NCBI RefSeq assembly: GCF_020085105.1
Contig: NC_058047.1
Span: forward strand, 22,400,001 to 22,464,000
Direction: 5' to 3'
Origin: Siniperca chuatsi
Lineage: Eukaryota > Chordata > Actinopteri > Centrarchiformes > Sinipercidae
Length of the DNA: 64,000 bases
A model generated the notes under the pieces. It had not been told where the DNA came from, did not search any database, and was given only the letters and a program-made list of their open reading frames with translations. The position numbers were made by a program, and so were the translations under genes. The number at the start of each line of letters is the position of its first letter. Positions within the stretch are counted from its first letter, which is position 1. Positions 25,640 to 39,169 of the stretch are shown here, in pieces.

Positions 25640-27185
25640 TTACACTTCTAGCGGACTCTGTCGGTCGGTCCATCACTTTTATCCAGACGGAAATATCTCT
25701 CAATAACTGTTTGATGGATTGCCATGGAATTTTATATCCATGGTCTCCAGAAGATGAACCATAATGACGTTGGTGATCCCCTGACTTTTCCTCTAGTGCC
25801 ACAAGCAGTTTCCACGTATGTTGTGAAATACCTCAACATCTACTGGATGGATTGGAACAAAATGTTAAGCCGCGTTTCCACCCAAAGTACCCGGAACTTT
25901 TATTCCCAGAAACTACTTTTCAAGGAACTAAAAGGTTCCTTCAGCCCATTGTTGTGTGCTTGTGTATAAAGACCCGTGAAGATTAGGCAGATTGCACTCA
26001 TTAGTTACATCCATCACACAGCTGCATAACTCTGTTGTTTTAACTTATTAAACTCATCATCTGCAATTCAGAATATAGACCGCTGCTTATTTTAACCTAT
26101 GCAATCTCACCTGTTTTAAATACTGAGCTTACCGGTGTATAATAGTGAAATTGAGAGCCACTCCTTCCTCAGAGCGTTGTAAATATTAGAATATGGTAAC
26201 ACAAGCATAAGCATTACGTGTCTTTTTACATAAATAGTAGTATATACCTGCTTTCAAATATAAGAACAGCCACTATACACACATTTGGTTCCACAACTAT
26301 TTATTATTCTGCAGAAATATAAATGTGCAAAATACAGCATTTGTGTGCTTCAGCAGGAGGCATGGGACAAGGGCTGCTGGTGGTCACAGGAGTAAATACA
26401 CTAGCCTCAGCATCGTGCAGTTCAGTGTGCCAGTCTGTTTCATCTGAAAAACGCGTTGAAAAACAAATGTTTGTGTTAATGTCTCATTGCGACGACATTA
26501 ACACAATATCATTTTGTACAATCGATTTAGCCAACCCTTGCCTTAGCGAATACCACAATTCTACACCATTAGCAGTTAGCATTAGCGGTGGAAATGCAGC
26601 TTTATTCAGAAATTCATGGTTCCCAGAGGAGGAATTGTTTGGAGCGCCACCTTTAGTGAAATGTCTTCACAATAGTTAAATGGATTGTCATGAAATTTTA
26701 TACAGTCATTCATGGTGCCCGGACAACAAATCCTAAGGATTGTGGTTGTACCCTGACTTTTCTCTTAGCTTCACCATGAGCTTGACATTTGGGGCTTTGA
26801 GTAAAATACATATATTGGATGGATTGCAATGACATTTAGTACAGACATTCATTCTTTTCTCAGGATGAATTCTAATATCTTTGATGATCCTGACTTTTCC
26901 TCTAGCGCCATATTCAGGTCAACATTTTAATGTGTCCATTACTTTGGTTAATGACCAAATACCTGCCAAACTAATGACATTCCCAACAGCCTCAGCTGTA
27001 CTTGTGTTTAGTGCTTAATAGCAAACTAATATGGTGAATATTGTAAACATTATGCCTGCTTAACATCAACATGTTAGTATTGTCATTGTGAGCGTGTTAG
27101 CATTTTGTTGTTATGATTTAGCTTAAAGCACAGCTGTACCAAAGTCAAGTGACACAGAGCTGCTAACATGGCTGTAGACTCTTAG
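25640..27185. repeat. Dispersed element family B, copy 3 (reverse orientation, interrupted)
   Basis: This copy has the GATGGATTGCCATGGAATTT block on the left and the GTTAGTATTGTCATTGTGAG and CACAGCTGTACCAAAGTC blocks on the right, so it runs opposite to copies 1 and 2. The TGACTTTTCCTCTAG unit appears twice, at about 25,784 and 26,889, suggesting internal duplication. A separate inverted-repeat element interrupts it at 25,869-26,600. Confidence 0.65.
25869..26600. mobile_element. Inverted-repeat element nested inside family B copy 3
   Basis: The left end GCCGCGTTTCCACC and the right end GGTGGAAATGCAGC are terminal inverted repeats (12 of 14). It is flanked by TTAA on the left and TTTA on the right, so a TTAA-type target duplication is possible but imperfect. 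A 12-bp perfect inverted repeat lies inside (TGTGTTAATGTC, matched by GACATTAACACA near 26,500). No transposase ORF is present; a non-autonomous element is likely. Confidence 0.55.
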
Positions 27186-28622
27186 TCTTGACTCTATAAC
27201 AGACAGTTCCACAACTGTTACCTCTTACATACCAAGTGACACCTCAAACCCTTTTAGTACTTCAACTGACACTTAGGTTCCCATTCCCCAACATTTCATA
27301 TGCAAATAACATTTCAAGACATTTTAACTTGTTTAATTTACAGTGTTTACCTGCAATTTTCAGCAGAAGTGATCACACTTAAATTTCCTTCTGAAAGTTT
27401 AGTGTGTTGTAACTGCGATCTGATGTATTTCAGTATTGCATTTGATAATAAGATAACAATGGCTGGCACTTTCACTCACTAACTATGAATGCTAACAACG
27501 TGAGCTAATCTTTACTGATGCAGCTATGTTCATCATCCTCTGTAGGCTTCTGTTTTCTTCTCACTGTCACAGATTAATTTGTGAATTGCCCTGTTAGAGA
27601 CCCACAGGCCACTTAGAGCCTGTTGCCCTCTGACCTCTGGGAGGGGTTAAGTATGGGAATGATAGGGTCACAAAGAAGCTAAGGGTTAATTGTAGTCCCT
27701 CTTAGAAGTAATCGCCAACATCACCCACGCCTAGTACCCCTCCACTGCTTCCCAGCACACACCCACACACACACACACACACACATTTGACAGCTACTAC
27801 AGCAGCCCAACTCTCTATCCTCTGCAGTGTCCCTTCATATCCTGGCCTGCAGGCGAACAGTCCCCCTTTTTATGTAGACAGATAGATGTTCAGCTTGTTT
27901 CCTGCTACATATTTAGCATTCCACAGAGCGCCAGAAGGTCAGGCCTTGCCCAAGCCTCTCCCCTTGGGACTTGATGTGGACTGCACCACTGGGTCACCCA
28001 AACACACAACCAGACCACAGTCTCAGACATTCATACATCCTCACTGGACTGAATACAGCAGGGACCCAGCACCGTTTACTACTCTACTATAGCTTAGAAC
28101 ACACATGAATGATGCCAGCTATCGGGAGGATAGCTGTAGGAAGAGGAATGTTAATTGGAGTGGAATTTTCTTTTTGTTATCAGGCTTGAATCATATTTTC
28201 TTGAACAGTGGCAGTTTGTCATCCTATTTGAGCTTTTCATTTGAAGGACAGTGTGGCACTGTGTGTGCATGTGTGTGAGGAGTGACATGTATGTGCGTGT
28301 GCATTCATGTGAGGCAGAATGGATGCGATTAGAGGACTGGATTGAGTGCAGCAGTGTAAGAGGGTGAGATGGAGAGACAGAGGAAAGCCAGGTTGGAATA
28401 GGAGGGTAATTGGCTGAGATGAAAAATGAGAGTCCTTGACCTTTTGTTACCTCCAGGGATGGCTGATAGCATGAGAGCCCATCCAATTGCCCCATCCCAG
28501 TGCCACTCCCTCACCCATAAAGATTTTTAACTACAGGGATGGAGGACAGGAGGGATGAAGGTAAAGACAGGCAGTGGAGCTCAGGGGGGAGTCACTTGGT
28601 TGCTCTTGGGCGTGGTGGTCTT

Positions 28623-28630
<8 letters not shown>

Positions 28631-28689
<59 letters not shown>
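28631..28689. repeat. (TG)n microsatellite
   Basis: About 29 uninterrupted TG units. Flanking sequence holds no gene; the long valine-cysteine ORFs across it are artefacts of the repeat. Confidence 0.95.
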
Positions 28690-28690
<1 letters not shown>

Positions 28691-30689
28691 AGGGTCTCAG
28701 CTGTCTCAGCCTCCATTAGTCTCTAATAGGGCTGTCACTCTGGGCTTTTAACTCTGCTTGTTAGCATGGCAGACAACCAACAAACCCGCTGCCCCTCGCT
28801 TTCTGCACACCCACTCCCAATCCCACAGATGTCCCCATTAGCATTGCTCCTCACCCACCCGCTCATCCACGTTTCTGCACTTCGTGTGTAAACGTACACA
28901 AACATGCTGGATGAGATGAGTCCTACTTCAACCGCAACACCTGTGGGGAAAAGATTCTCGACAACACTGCTTTCTTTGGAGCAGATCAGCAACTACATGG
29001 AGGTTCTGTATGTGCAATATAGTTTTAGCGGGAATTCCCCAGCGTCCCCAGTATGACATGCTGTGTCTGTTTGCAGCGTGGTGACAGGTGTGTCCGTTAA
29101 TTAAAGCTCAGAGCTAATGACAGGGCGCAGACCTGAAGTCTGGCTGAAAAGAAAAGGAGCCCAGGGGATGGAGAATTGCCGGGATGAGTACACTTGTAGA
29201 CTGAAATCCTCATTGTTGACAAATTACTAATACGTTGAAGAAAAGATAGCACTTGATGGTTTTTCTCCATCTTAAATTGTTATATGTTTTCAATTAACTA
29301 AAACAAAACAAAGTTAAGTTAAAGGTATGGTTGTTGTCACCGAAACTGCTGGTCAAGGTATTCCTGAAATCTGACTAAGAGAGTGAAGGAGCAGAAAGAC
29401 ATAGCTGCCAGAGGTGGTAGGTAAATTAGCATCATTAGCTTAATATAGCATCAATAACCTCAAGAACTTCAAACAAAGCTGTCAGTTCTTCACTTGGAGC
29501 TCTGCAGCAGGAGACAATGGAAGCAAAACGAGTTAATTTATTGACCAGTGGATACAGGAAAAAAAAACTAACTGGATAAGCAGATACTATGGACCAGTCA
29601 GGAAAGGGGAAAAGAGCTTGGATACATGGGAAGAAGAAGAAAAAAGCAGATTGAACCCGAGAGAGTAGGCAGCTGTGAGGAGGTGCAGTTTGTCCTTGTT
29701 AAACTCGCAGCCATATGGCCGGCATCTGAGCTGGTTCTGGAGGTGATTTTTATAGCTGCTTTTATAGCTTGGCAAGCTTGCACTGCTCCAATGAGAGAGT
29801 GCCTGCCTACCTGCCAGTGCATAGCCATTCAGCTGATGGGGAGGAATAAACATGAATAATGTCCTGAACTTTATTCTACATTTGGAATATTAAAAAGCAC
29901 CAAGATCCTACGCCTTGAAAAGAGATTAGTTGGGATATACAGTTGGGGCTGCTTCCCTGTCCTTCCCCTTTTGTCTTTTCTTTTCTTTGCTACATTTTTT
30001 TGTCCCCTGCTCTATCCATCATCCATCCCTCCAGGCCTTTTTGCACTATTAAAGGGTCATGGTGAAATGCGTCCATTTGAAATGAAAACAAACAGTCATG
30101 TCTTTCCCCACCCCGATGGATAATAGCATTACGCTAGAATAGCTGTGCACTAAAGACCAGTGCAGTGGTCACTAGTCTCTGTCAAGTGGCAACAAATCAC
30201 AGTTTAGCTTTCACCAACAAACAAGGTAAATGTTTCGGTATACAGTGGTTCCCCATCACATATACATTATTACTTGGCCATTATAATCAATGATAAACGC
30301 TTAACAAATCATTATGCTTGATTCTAACAACAATGATTACTGCATTTTTAAGATAAGCACATGTTTGACTATGTGCACACACACACAAATTCAGTACTGT
30401 GTGAGATTGTTTTTTCTTCCTTAAATAGCAGAAGAAGCAGTGTTCCTTCTAAGTAAAACCACACTATGGGAACCTGTCTTCATTCATACTCACACACATA
30501 CATTATATCTGCATGCAGCCTAATTTCTTTTCATCTTTTCCCACAAAGTTCATTAGGTTTTGCTGCAGTTGTTGTTTGAGTTGCCAAGCCTCTCCACCAA
30601 ATTGCATTTCTCAGGCATTTCTCTCAACGATTGAACTGGAAATATGAAGGGGATCAGGTTTCCACTGAGGGGAATTGTTGAGTGTATGT

Positions 30690-30716
30690 GCGTGCGTGTG
30701 TGTGTGTGTGTGTGTG
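30690..30716. repeat. (TG)n microsatellite
   Basis: A short TG run following TGTGCGTGCG. Confidence 0.9.
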
Positions 30717-31428
30717 GCTAAATGGAGGTTTCTAGTCCTTTGTGAGAAACTTTTGCAGACAGACAGATACTGCACACACATATGGTGAAGCATGGACTGG
30801 ACAGGCTGAGATTTTTTGATTTTTTACTGTTGTCAGTTTGGTAAAACTGGTCAGTAAGAAAGTCAAGGTTTAAGAAAGTCAAAACATATGATGTGTGAAA
30901 ATCATAAAAGTAAAACAAAAATGCCAAGATAACTGTTAAGGAAAGAAAAAAATCTAACTGAACAATAAAAAGAAATGCACAGGAAACATTGATTTTACCT
31001 GATGTTACAAAAGTTTCTTTTCTCTGTTTCGCCTCTTATTGAGGTGTGTTCAGACAGAAAGCAAAGTAGATTTTCATACTCTAGAATTTTCTAAATTTTA
31101 CCACTGGGCTGTTAACCCAAATAGCCAATGTGCCAACTATACAGACGTTAGCTGTAAGCTAGCTAACAACATGTGTACCGACTGTGTGTGTGGGAGTGTT
31201 TCTGACTGTGTGTTCCGCTCAGCGTTTGACTGAACTTAGACCTAACCAGAAATTCAAAAACGTTCTGTTATTTTCCTCCAGTGCCTCTCCTTTACCTCTC
31301 ATCTCTGTACATTAGGCAGATTTTTGGAGCCTCGGGATGAGCCTGAATTTTTCGACTCATGCAGACACGTCTTCACCTCAGTTTGCACCACCCTGACGAA
31401 TTCATGTGTGTTTGCATCTTTCCATTTA

Positions 31429-31634
31429 GTGCGTTTCCATCCACCTGTGTTTATGTGCATTTGTTTTCTGCCATTTGCGGTTTGACTGGTGCTCTTTTAA
31501 TTATGTCATCTAGTTTGGGCCCTCTTCTTCTGCAATGTATTAATGGCACCCGACTGTAGAATTAGCACCACCAACTGTTTATCTCGTGTGCCTAACTCCT
31601 AATATTCGCATAACAGTAGTGGATGGAAACGCAC
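31429..31634. mobile_element. 206-bp inverted-repeat element (MITE-like)
   Basis: GTGCGTTTCCATCCACC at the left and AGTGGATGGAAACGCAC at the right pair at 16 of 17 positions. The interior is non-coding. Target-site duplication could not be read clearly from the flanks. Confidence 0.65.
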
Positions 31635-33192
31635 ATCAATTCATATTGTCTTTTGATGATTTTATGGAAATTCTGTTAAAATGTGGGCTACATTTGGATG
31701 GACATTTGACTATTGACTTTACATGCAATCGCACTGCGTCTAAAATTCACCTCACATATAATCTGAGCACAGTTTTTGTTTTTCTTTGACACGTATTTTA
31801 AACATGCCATCTTTTGGGGGAAAAAAGTGAATAAAGTGTGAAGCTACAAGCACAGAAACTCTCCTAATGCACATCAGATAGAGAACAATCTTACATAAAC
31901 TCTTGAGTCTTTGATCTGTTCTCAAGGTCTCTGTCAGAAATGATCATCAAAGCTACATCCACCAATTGGCTGGCTTGAGACGTGTTTGAGTTCAAAGCGA
32001 AGCATACACTGACGCACATGTTGGCCGCGGAGGTGATTGAGAAAAGTGATCGTTTATCTCTGTGCCAGGTAACCGCATCTGTGGGGCCTGTGTGCATGTT
32101 TACATCACGATAATAGCGTCTCAACTCACCACGCTGCCTAGCTTCAACTCTCTCTCTCTCTCTTTCATCATGACGTTGTGTTGCGGAGGACTTGTGGATC
32201 ATGGCCAGCTTAAACAGTTCCCCTCTCTTCCCACCGCCCCCCCCGTCCCCCCCCCACTTGCTGTCACATCAAACCTGACCTTCAGAAACTGACTGCAGGC
32301 CCGCTTTAAGTGTGTGTTGTGGTTTTGGCAATTGACAAAGAGGGGATATGTAGGAGGGAGATGAAGAAAGAAAGGCACAAATTCAACTGGAGGAGAAATG
32401 ATGGTTAAAAATACTTGATTTGACAGCATTCAGGCAGATGTAGGCAGGCAGAGAAAAGCACAACTGAGACGAAAGAGAGGAGCTGAGAATAAGGGTGGTA
32501 CAAAGCTGAAATCTGAACTCCTGCCAAACTATTGTAAGAGTAGCTGTTCCGCCTGCAGCTGTCCTGGTAATCTTTCCCACAGCTCGTTCCCCCGCCACAT
32601 CTGTCCTCATTCCTCCTCCTCTCCTCTGACGATCTGATCACCAAAACAGAGAGGCTTTCTTAGTCCTAAAAAAATCTGGCCACACACTAACATAAGGGTA
32701 CCTCTATGCCCAAACACACTCCTGTATGATGGATTGATATGTCGTGAAATCTAAAAGTGTGCATTCCAAAGAAAGAGAGAAGCAAGGTGGAAATAACTCC
32801 AGGTTGATGCACGTAGGGTGAAATGGAGGAGAAAGGAGGGGATGTTAAACGGAAAATGGCTGTGTGCCAAGTGGCAAAGTGCTCTTTCAGCTGTCTGCTT
32901 GTTTTATACACACTCCTCCATCACAAACATCTCATCACTGAGGAAAAGCTTCAGTGTATGTGTGCGTGCGTGTGTACCTGCCATAACTTGTTCCTTTGTC
33001 CGTAAAATGTAAAGGGCTTTGTTTCACAGAGGGACAGTTAAGAAGCAACTATTTTGTTCAGCAGACAGGATTGGGGACACAAAGACATGTAATTTAGAGT
33101 GCAGCCTTGCTTCCTGTCAGAGACTCATAAAGCGAGATGATAACACACTCATGGAGATGTGCCTGTCACAAACCTCTCGACAAGCCTGCTAA

Positions 33193-33196
<4 letters not shown>

Positions 33197-33261
<65 letters not shown>
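33197..33261. repeat. (TG)n microsatellite
   Basis: About 32 uninterrupted TG units, the longest dinucleotide run in the window. Confidence 0.95.
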
Positions 33262-33263
<2 letters not shown>

Positions 33264-33799
33264 GCATGCTCATAAGTCAAACTCCTCTCCTCCTTGTCCG
33301 CATTCAAAGAAGTGTATTGTCTGCTCTTATCTGTGCATCTGTGCAGAAGGAGTGGAAGGAGAGGAGGTGCTGCAAGGTTGTAGTTAAACCTCCTTCTGCC
33401 TCCTTGCTTTTAATCTGTGATTTATATTCACCTCTCAACTCTGACAGAAGAGACAGAGACTGCATATTTCTGAATGATGAATCCTGCTATTGATGGGAAA
33501 GCTGGGGTCATCTCAGACTTTAAGACAACTCCGCTAAAGACAGGTGACAAATTAAAGAATAACCTGAATAAATTCAGTGACGCTCTCCAAAGTTGTCACC
33601 ATCTTTTTGTCATACAAAAACTTTTTTTCAAAATTAACCTTTTGAAAATAAGTTTTAAACCAGCAATGACTGAATTTTTGGGCTATTGGGGGCCAGCGTA
33701 AACAAGCTGTAAACACAAGACTGAGATATTATCTTTTAAGTTTATGTGGCATACTTGTTGCTCATTTAACAGTTTCTTCTGTACATCTGACGAATGTAA

Positions 33800-34165
33800 C
33801 TCCAATATTCACACTACTTTTAGCTCTGTTTTGCTCGTTAGCTGCTAAATGCTCCACTACATTATGTGTTGTATGTTTACTAGCTAGTCGCTAACTGTGT
33901 CTGTCTGCTGCTTGGTGCTGGACAGGTTGCGTGCTGTGGGTTTTTAGGGAAAACAGCTATGTGCTAAACATGAAAATTAGACTAATGATAGGCTTTAAGG
34001 GTTGGATAACCAAAACAATGAGCTGAAAGATGCTAAAATGGGAACTGCAGAATCTGGTGATAATTCTCTCTGGTTTCGTCACTGAGAGCGACCCCTTTCA
34101 CATAAAAGTAATCATGTGATCCATTGCTAATAAACAAATATTGATTATAGTGGCTTTAAATGGAT
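33800..34165. repeat. Probable dispersed repeat
   Basis: TTAGCTGCTAAATGCTCCAC, GCTAACTGTGTCTGTCTGC, GTGCTGGACAGGTTGCGTG and TCTCTGGTTTCGTCACTGAG follow the order of a repeat I recall from fish genomes. Boundaries are approximate. Confidence 0.4.
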
Positions 34166-37100
34166 TAGCATCCTGATTGAAACATAGTTTGGTACCCCTT
34201 CATCAAAAATCTACTTAAGTGTAAGTAGAATAACACAACGCTGTCTCCTAGAAATTATATTTGTATATTACTAACCAGATATATTACCACCAGAACCGGA
34301 GCCAGGCGACAGTCAACGGACCTAGCTGCATGGTTAATTGAGCTGTGGTGATGGTATCTGTCCATCAGGAAGCTCTGTAAATCACAGAGAATTGAGGCAG
34401 AGCAGCAGGAGGACATCAGAGGGAAAACAGGAAAATATTTTCCCCATAAAATATAATTCAGTTTCACCAAAATCAGTGAATAAAGTTGTTGTGTTTTTGT
34501 ACAGTAATCAGTGAGGCCCGCCCCCCAGAAACACTCCGCTCCAGCATCTAGCATTTTTCCAACCTAAAAACAGTAAATTCATCAAATTAAGTGCCCTATA
34601 TCACTACTTTAACCAAAACCATTGAATAAAGTTGTGTTTTACATTAAGGTCTGCCACATCCAACACCAACTTCTGCTGCTGAGGTCACATGATTTCCTGT
34701 CAACTGCGGAGATGCTCTTGCGGAGGTCCGCCATTTTGTGTCTGCAGCTAGGTACTCTTGAGTGAATGCTACATTTATGTACTGCGCTAGATTCGCAGGG
34801 AGGTGGTCGGGATGGACGGCAGACATACAAAGTGCAAGACTGTGACACCAGAATCCAGGGTTCACATCTAGACTCCTGTCTGTGATTATGGTTAGGCAAC
34901 AAAAGCACTTTGGTTAAGGTTAGGAAAAGATCGTGATTTCAGTTAAATGTTAGAAAAAATCTTATGTTTCAAGTCACTGCTGACTTTTTCTCTATTAGTG
35001 CCAGTTCCCAAACATCACCATAAAAAAGTTGAATAATGCTGTAGTCACTACGAGTGGATCGTGTATTGCAAGATTGCCTACTTTGGTGGATAACAAATGA
35101 AATACGTTGTCAGTGAACATTTTACGACTTGCCAGGCACATCAATTAACAACATTTCCTCATTATGTTAATAGAAAACGTAATTCGGTCTGCATTATGTT
35201 TCCCTCAAAATGTATTTGCTGTTGTGCATTAGTTGTATGTAAATATAATTTCTAGGACACAGGGCTGAATAACAATGCATGTCACAATGTCAAAAAAGTG
35301 CATAAAACAAGCTATGCAATGGCTACGAGGGTAGCTATTGCATAATGAGGGTACTTGTGATTAGATTGTTACTTTCCATCCATGTTAAAATGTTAAGCAC
35401 TTCGAGCTGCCAAACATGAGCCCTTCAACACATGTGGTAGTATTGGTATATATTATTCAATGTGGTACAGTATAAGTATTGTTTATTCTGTATTTAGAGC
35501 TCCCAGCAGAGTAGTAACCACAGTGAATGCAATAAAACAAAGACCTCTATTTAAAAAGGGCTCTGTTTGCTGTTAAAATGCTGGAGCAGTGATCTGTAGC
35601 TTTTGCCCAGTGTGTTCTGTAAATGGTATCAAGGAGATTTTAGTTGCTATTTTGGAAAGTTAAAAAAAAGCATGCTCAAAATTCCCTCGTATCCACTATA
35701 CCCCACCATGCCTGATTGTCAGTTGCCTGACATGAGAAAACCTGGCTGGGTACAGGCCAGCTGGAGTGGTCCTGAGCTCCTCTGAGAACCAGAGTTACAA
35801 AGGCTCACTGTGCTGGAGTGGCACTGAGAACTGTACCCTGGCAGCAGCTCTGAGACTTAACCAACGCTGGGCAACACTTGAACCTGTGATTTTTCTGTCT
35901 GCTTTTCACCTCCATCCACCTCGTTCTATTTCCTACTGGCGTCGTCCTGTCTTAGCTTTGCTGTCTCTGTCTGTCTGTCTCCCAGTGTCCCTATTTGTCT
36001 ATAAAATACATTTTCATAGGTGGACGCCGTTGACTGAACCTGTCTTTCTCTTTCTGTTTGTTATCTTTCTCTTTCCCCTTCTGTCTCTTTCGCTTTTCAT
36101 TTCTTTCTCCCTGTCTCAGTATCAGCACAATCAGATTGTCACTTTCCAAAATAGCTTGCCCTTTTTGCACAGTAATCCATTGGCAGCAATGTTTTTCAGA
36201 AGAGAGAGCGAGGGAAAGACAGTCTTACAGATTTTCCTGCCCTGTTTGTATAAGTTTTTGCATCATATCCCTTGACAACATGGCTGTGATGTCATCACAG
36301 CGTGATGGCAGGACTGAGATCAGGTGCACTGAGGTGGAAGTATGGCACTAATCCTGCTATAAGAGGCCTAAATGGCACCCTCTAACTAGCAGCAGGGGGG
36401 AGGGATAAAGTATTGGGTGCAGGTGATAACACAGCAGACAGAGAGAGTCAGGCAGCGGGGAAATCCCTGCTGAGGTCACACTCCTATTCTGAGGCCTGAA
36501 TAGGCCCCCCGGCTCTAGCTCAAATTGGGCCCAACTAAAGCTGTTCAAAAAACTTTGCCCACCAAAAAATTGGTCAGATGGCCAATACACTGCCTGATGA
36601 AACCTACTTCACTTATTCCTCTCAACTGTGCATCAACGTAGCAACTGCAGTATCTGTCTCTTAGGTAGCTAAATTGCACCACAACAGTAGAAAAATCAGG
36701 AATAGCTGCGTTCTTTTTAATCGGTTTGTATTAAATCACATTTCCTTTTTCGTTAAAAAAACATGTGTAACTACGTGGGATATCTGTGACATTTAGCAGG
36801 ATTTGTGATACTCTATTTCAGTTTAGTAAATCAGGAGTAACGCAGAGAGCCAAAGAATGTGTTGGACTGAGCTTCAGGTCTAATCACTTTATCCCTGCTT
36901 GTGACCACATCACTACTGTGCCAAACACCCTTATACAAATACTGTACTGCAACAAGAATAAATACAACTGAGGCCTTTGAGAGCGCTATAAATATGCAAG
37001 GTTATTCAAACAAGTCACATTTTTGTACTATTCTAGCACCCGCTGCCACTGAATCAGGTAGGTTTGTCCATAATCCAAGAACAAACAGCAAATATTTGAC

Positions 37101-37261
37101 TTTCAGTTTGTTATTCAGTGTCACAGATAAGCTCAGATGTCCTCTCTCCAAGTTGCAACCCTGAAGCAATGGAGTTAAAAATGTTTCTGTTCCTGTGCCA
37201 CCTCTTTGGGAAGAAGAAATTGTTCATAAGCTTTTCTGTTGTGAGATTATATGTTTATATG

Positions 37262-37770
37262 TTAAAGCAATATTTCAACATTTTGGGAAATACGCTTATT
37301 TGCTTTCTTGCCAAGCGTTAGATGAGTAGATCGATACCAGTCTCCTGCCTGTATGCTAAATATATAGCTAGAGCCATCAGCTTGGTTTGCTTAGCTTAGT
37401 TTAAAGACTGGAAACAGCTAGCATGGCTCTGGCAAACAAAATATTTCTTGTGATGGGGGCAGTTGCCAGGCAACCAGCGGAGACTCCAGGAAGTTCCTGG
37501 TCACAGCCAAGAAATAGTCTGGCATATAACCCCCCTGAAAACAGCTAATTGTAATTTTTACACTTTGGTTTTTGTACAGACTAAAGAAACAAGATTTAAA
37601 GAGTTAATTAATGACCTTTAGAGGTGCTTGTAGGTTTGTTACATTTGGACAAAGCCAGGCTGTTTCTAGTCTATATGCTAAGCTAAGCTAGTCAGTCCAG
37701 TTTCATATTTACCGTACAACATAAGAGTGGTATCGATCTTCTTGTTTAACTCTTAGAAAGAAGACATGAA
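37262..37770. repeat. Palindromic element family A, copy 4
   Basis: It starts with TTTCAACATTTTGGGAAATA and contains the inverted internal blocks GCTTAGCTTAGTTTAAAGAC and TCTATATGCTAAGCTAAGC, then GTGGTATCGATCTTCTTG. The right terminus is degraded beyond CTTAGAAAGAAGACATG. Confidence 0.75.
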
Positions 37771-39118
37771 AAGTGATTAGTGATGTAACATGTCCCTCAC
37801 ATCTAATAAAGAAAGGTCAGTGGAGTTTTTGCTGTTCTCATGTCCGTATCATATCAGGAGTCTTTTATCTTAATATAATCAAATGTCAGTGTGTCAACGT
37901 GAAGTGAAATGCTGACCAGCAGTGAGAATGGTGAACCTTTTGAGGGTACACATGTGTATGTCAGTTTGCAAAGTGTGTTTGCTGACAGGAGTTTGGTCAT
38001 GTGAAAGTTTGTGTTCAGCTTCACCCTCAAGTGGGATACACCCACACCCATACAGACACCAGTAAAGGGCAGCTCCTGAGTCTTGATCCCCTAAAGTTTC
38101 TTGTCAAATTGGAGGTGATGAGCAGCCACCCTTAGCAGCTTCATGTTCAGCATGTTAGCAATAGAGTTGACCTCAGCATCATGGCCACTGGGTCAGTCCA
38201 AGGTGTGAAGTCACTGACCTGACGTCTAAACCCTCTCCTTGTCTTTTTGTTCCAAGCAGACAAATGGGGTCGTTTGTTGGAACACAAACACAAAAATCAA
38301 AGTCGACCAGCTCATTCGCGCCCCACATTTCCTGCTCCTCAAATCCTTTGCCCTACCTATGTATAAATAAACATGTGTACAGGCGGTCGACTCACCTTTC
38401 CTCCCCACCGTCCCTTACTTAAATAAACATGCAGGGGGAAGCGAGGGGTTAATAAGGCCAAGTTTAGGGAAAAAGAGGAGAAGGGAGGGAGCAATCGAGG
38501 CATTGGAAGGAGGGGTGGAAGGTGAGGGAGGCCCAGGGGAGCTCATTATACTCAGACAGAGGAGACATTAACTCACATACACACACTTTGACACACACCT
38601 CCAAACTTCTTTAACACACACAGAGAGACTTATTACTCTCCATGTGTAACATATGCTGGCTTAAAGCCCCATTAACACACAAAGTTTTATAAGCGTACTT
38701 AATGAAAGCAGTAACCCAGAAAACTCTCTGGTTCCTGGTGGGGTGAAGCCCGCAAGCTACATTATAACATGAGAAAGGAATATATGTCTGCTCTCCAGGA
38801 TATTAAACTGTGTGTAGCAAAGACTTAGGGTCTTATATCTGTCATTTTAAGGAGGAATTTTGTCTATAAGAGAACTTTAATATCTTAATTAAAGAAACAT
38901 TTTTTTCAGGAACAGGTAAGTATATCTATGTTATTATAATAATATTACAGTGTTCTTTTAGTCTTTCCCTGCCACTCTCTATGTTAGCTTGGCAGTGTTT
39001 ATTTACAAGTGCTTGTTTTATGATCATCGCTTTAATTGATAGTTAACCATGGCTCTGCTCTCCCACTGTTGGATGAACATAAACAAGTACTAAAGCAAAA
39101 CATGTGTTTCTCTCTCAG

Positions 39119-39121
<3 letters not shown>

Positions 39122-39165
<44 letters not shown>
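39122..39165. repeat. (TG)n microsatellite
   Basis: About 22 TG units followed by CGTGCGC. It generates part of a spurious 246-codon ORF. Confidence 0.95.

Positions 39166-39169
<4 letters not shown>

Noticed and set aside
26323..26679. 118-codon plus-strand ORF
   Set aside because: Spans the end of the nested inverted-repeat element and family B sequence; not protein-like in any known family.
28531..28751. ORFs on both strands across 28.5-28.75 kb
   Set aside because: Cys-Val and His-Thr runs are translations of the TG microsatellite.
38387..38408. Minus-strand donor GGAAAG|GTGAGTCG
   Set aside because: A strong donor, but the upstream exon would be about 22 nt with a stop codon at its start and no partner exon.
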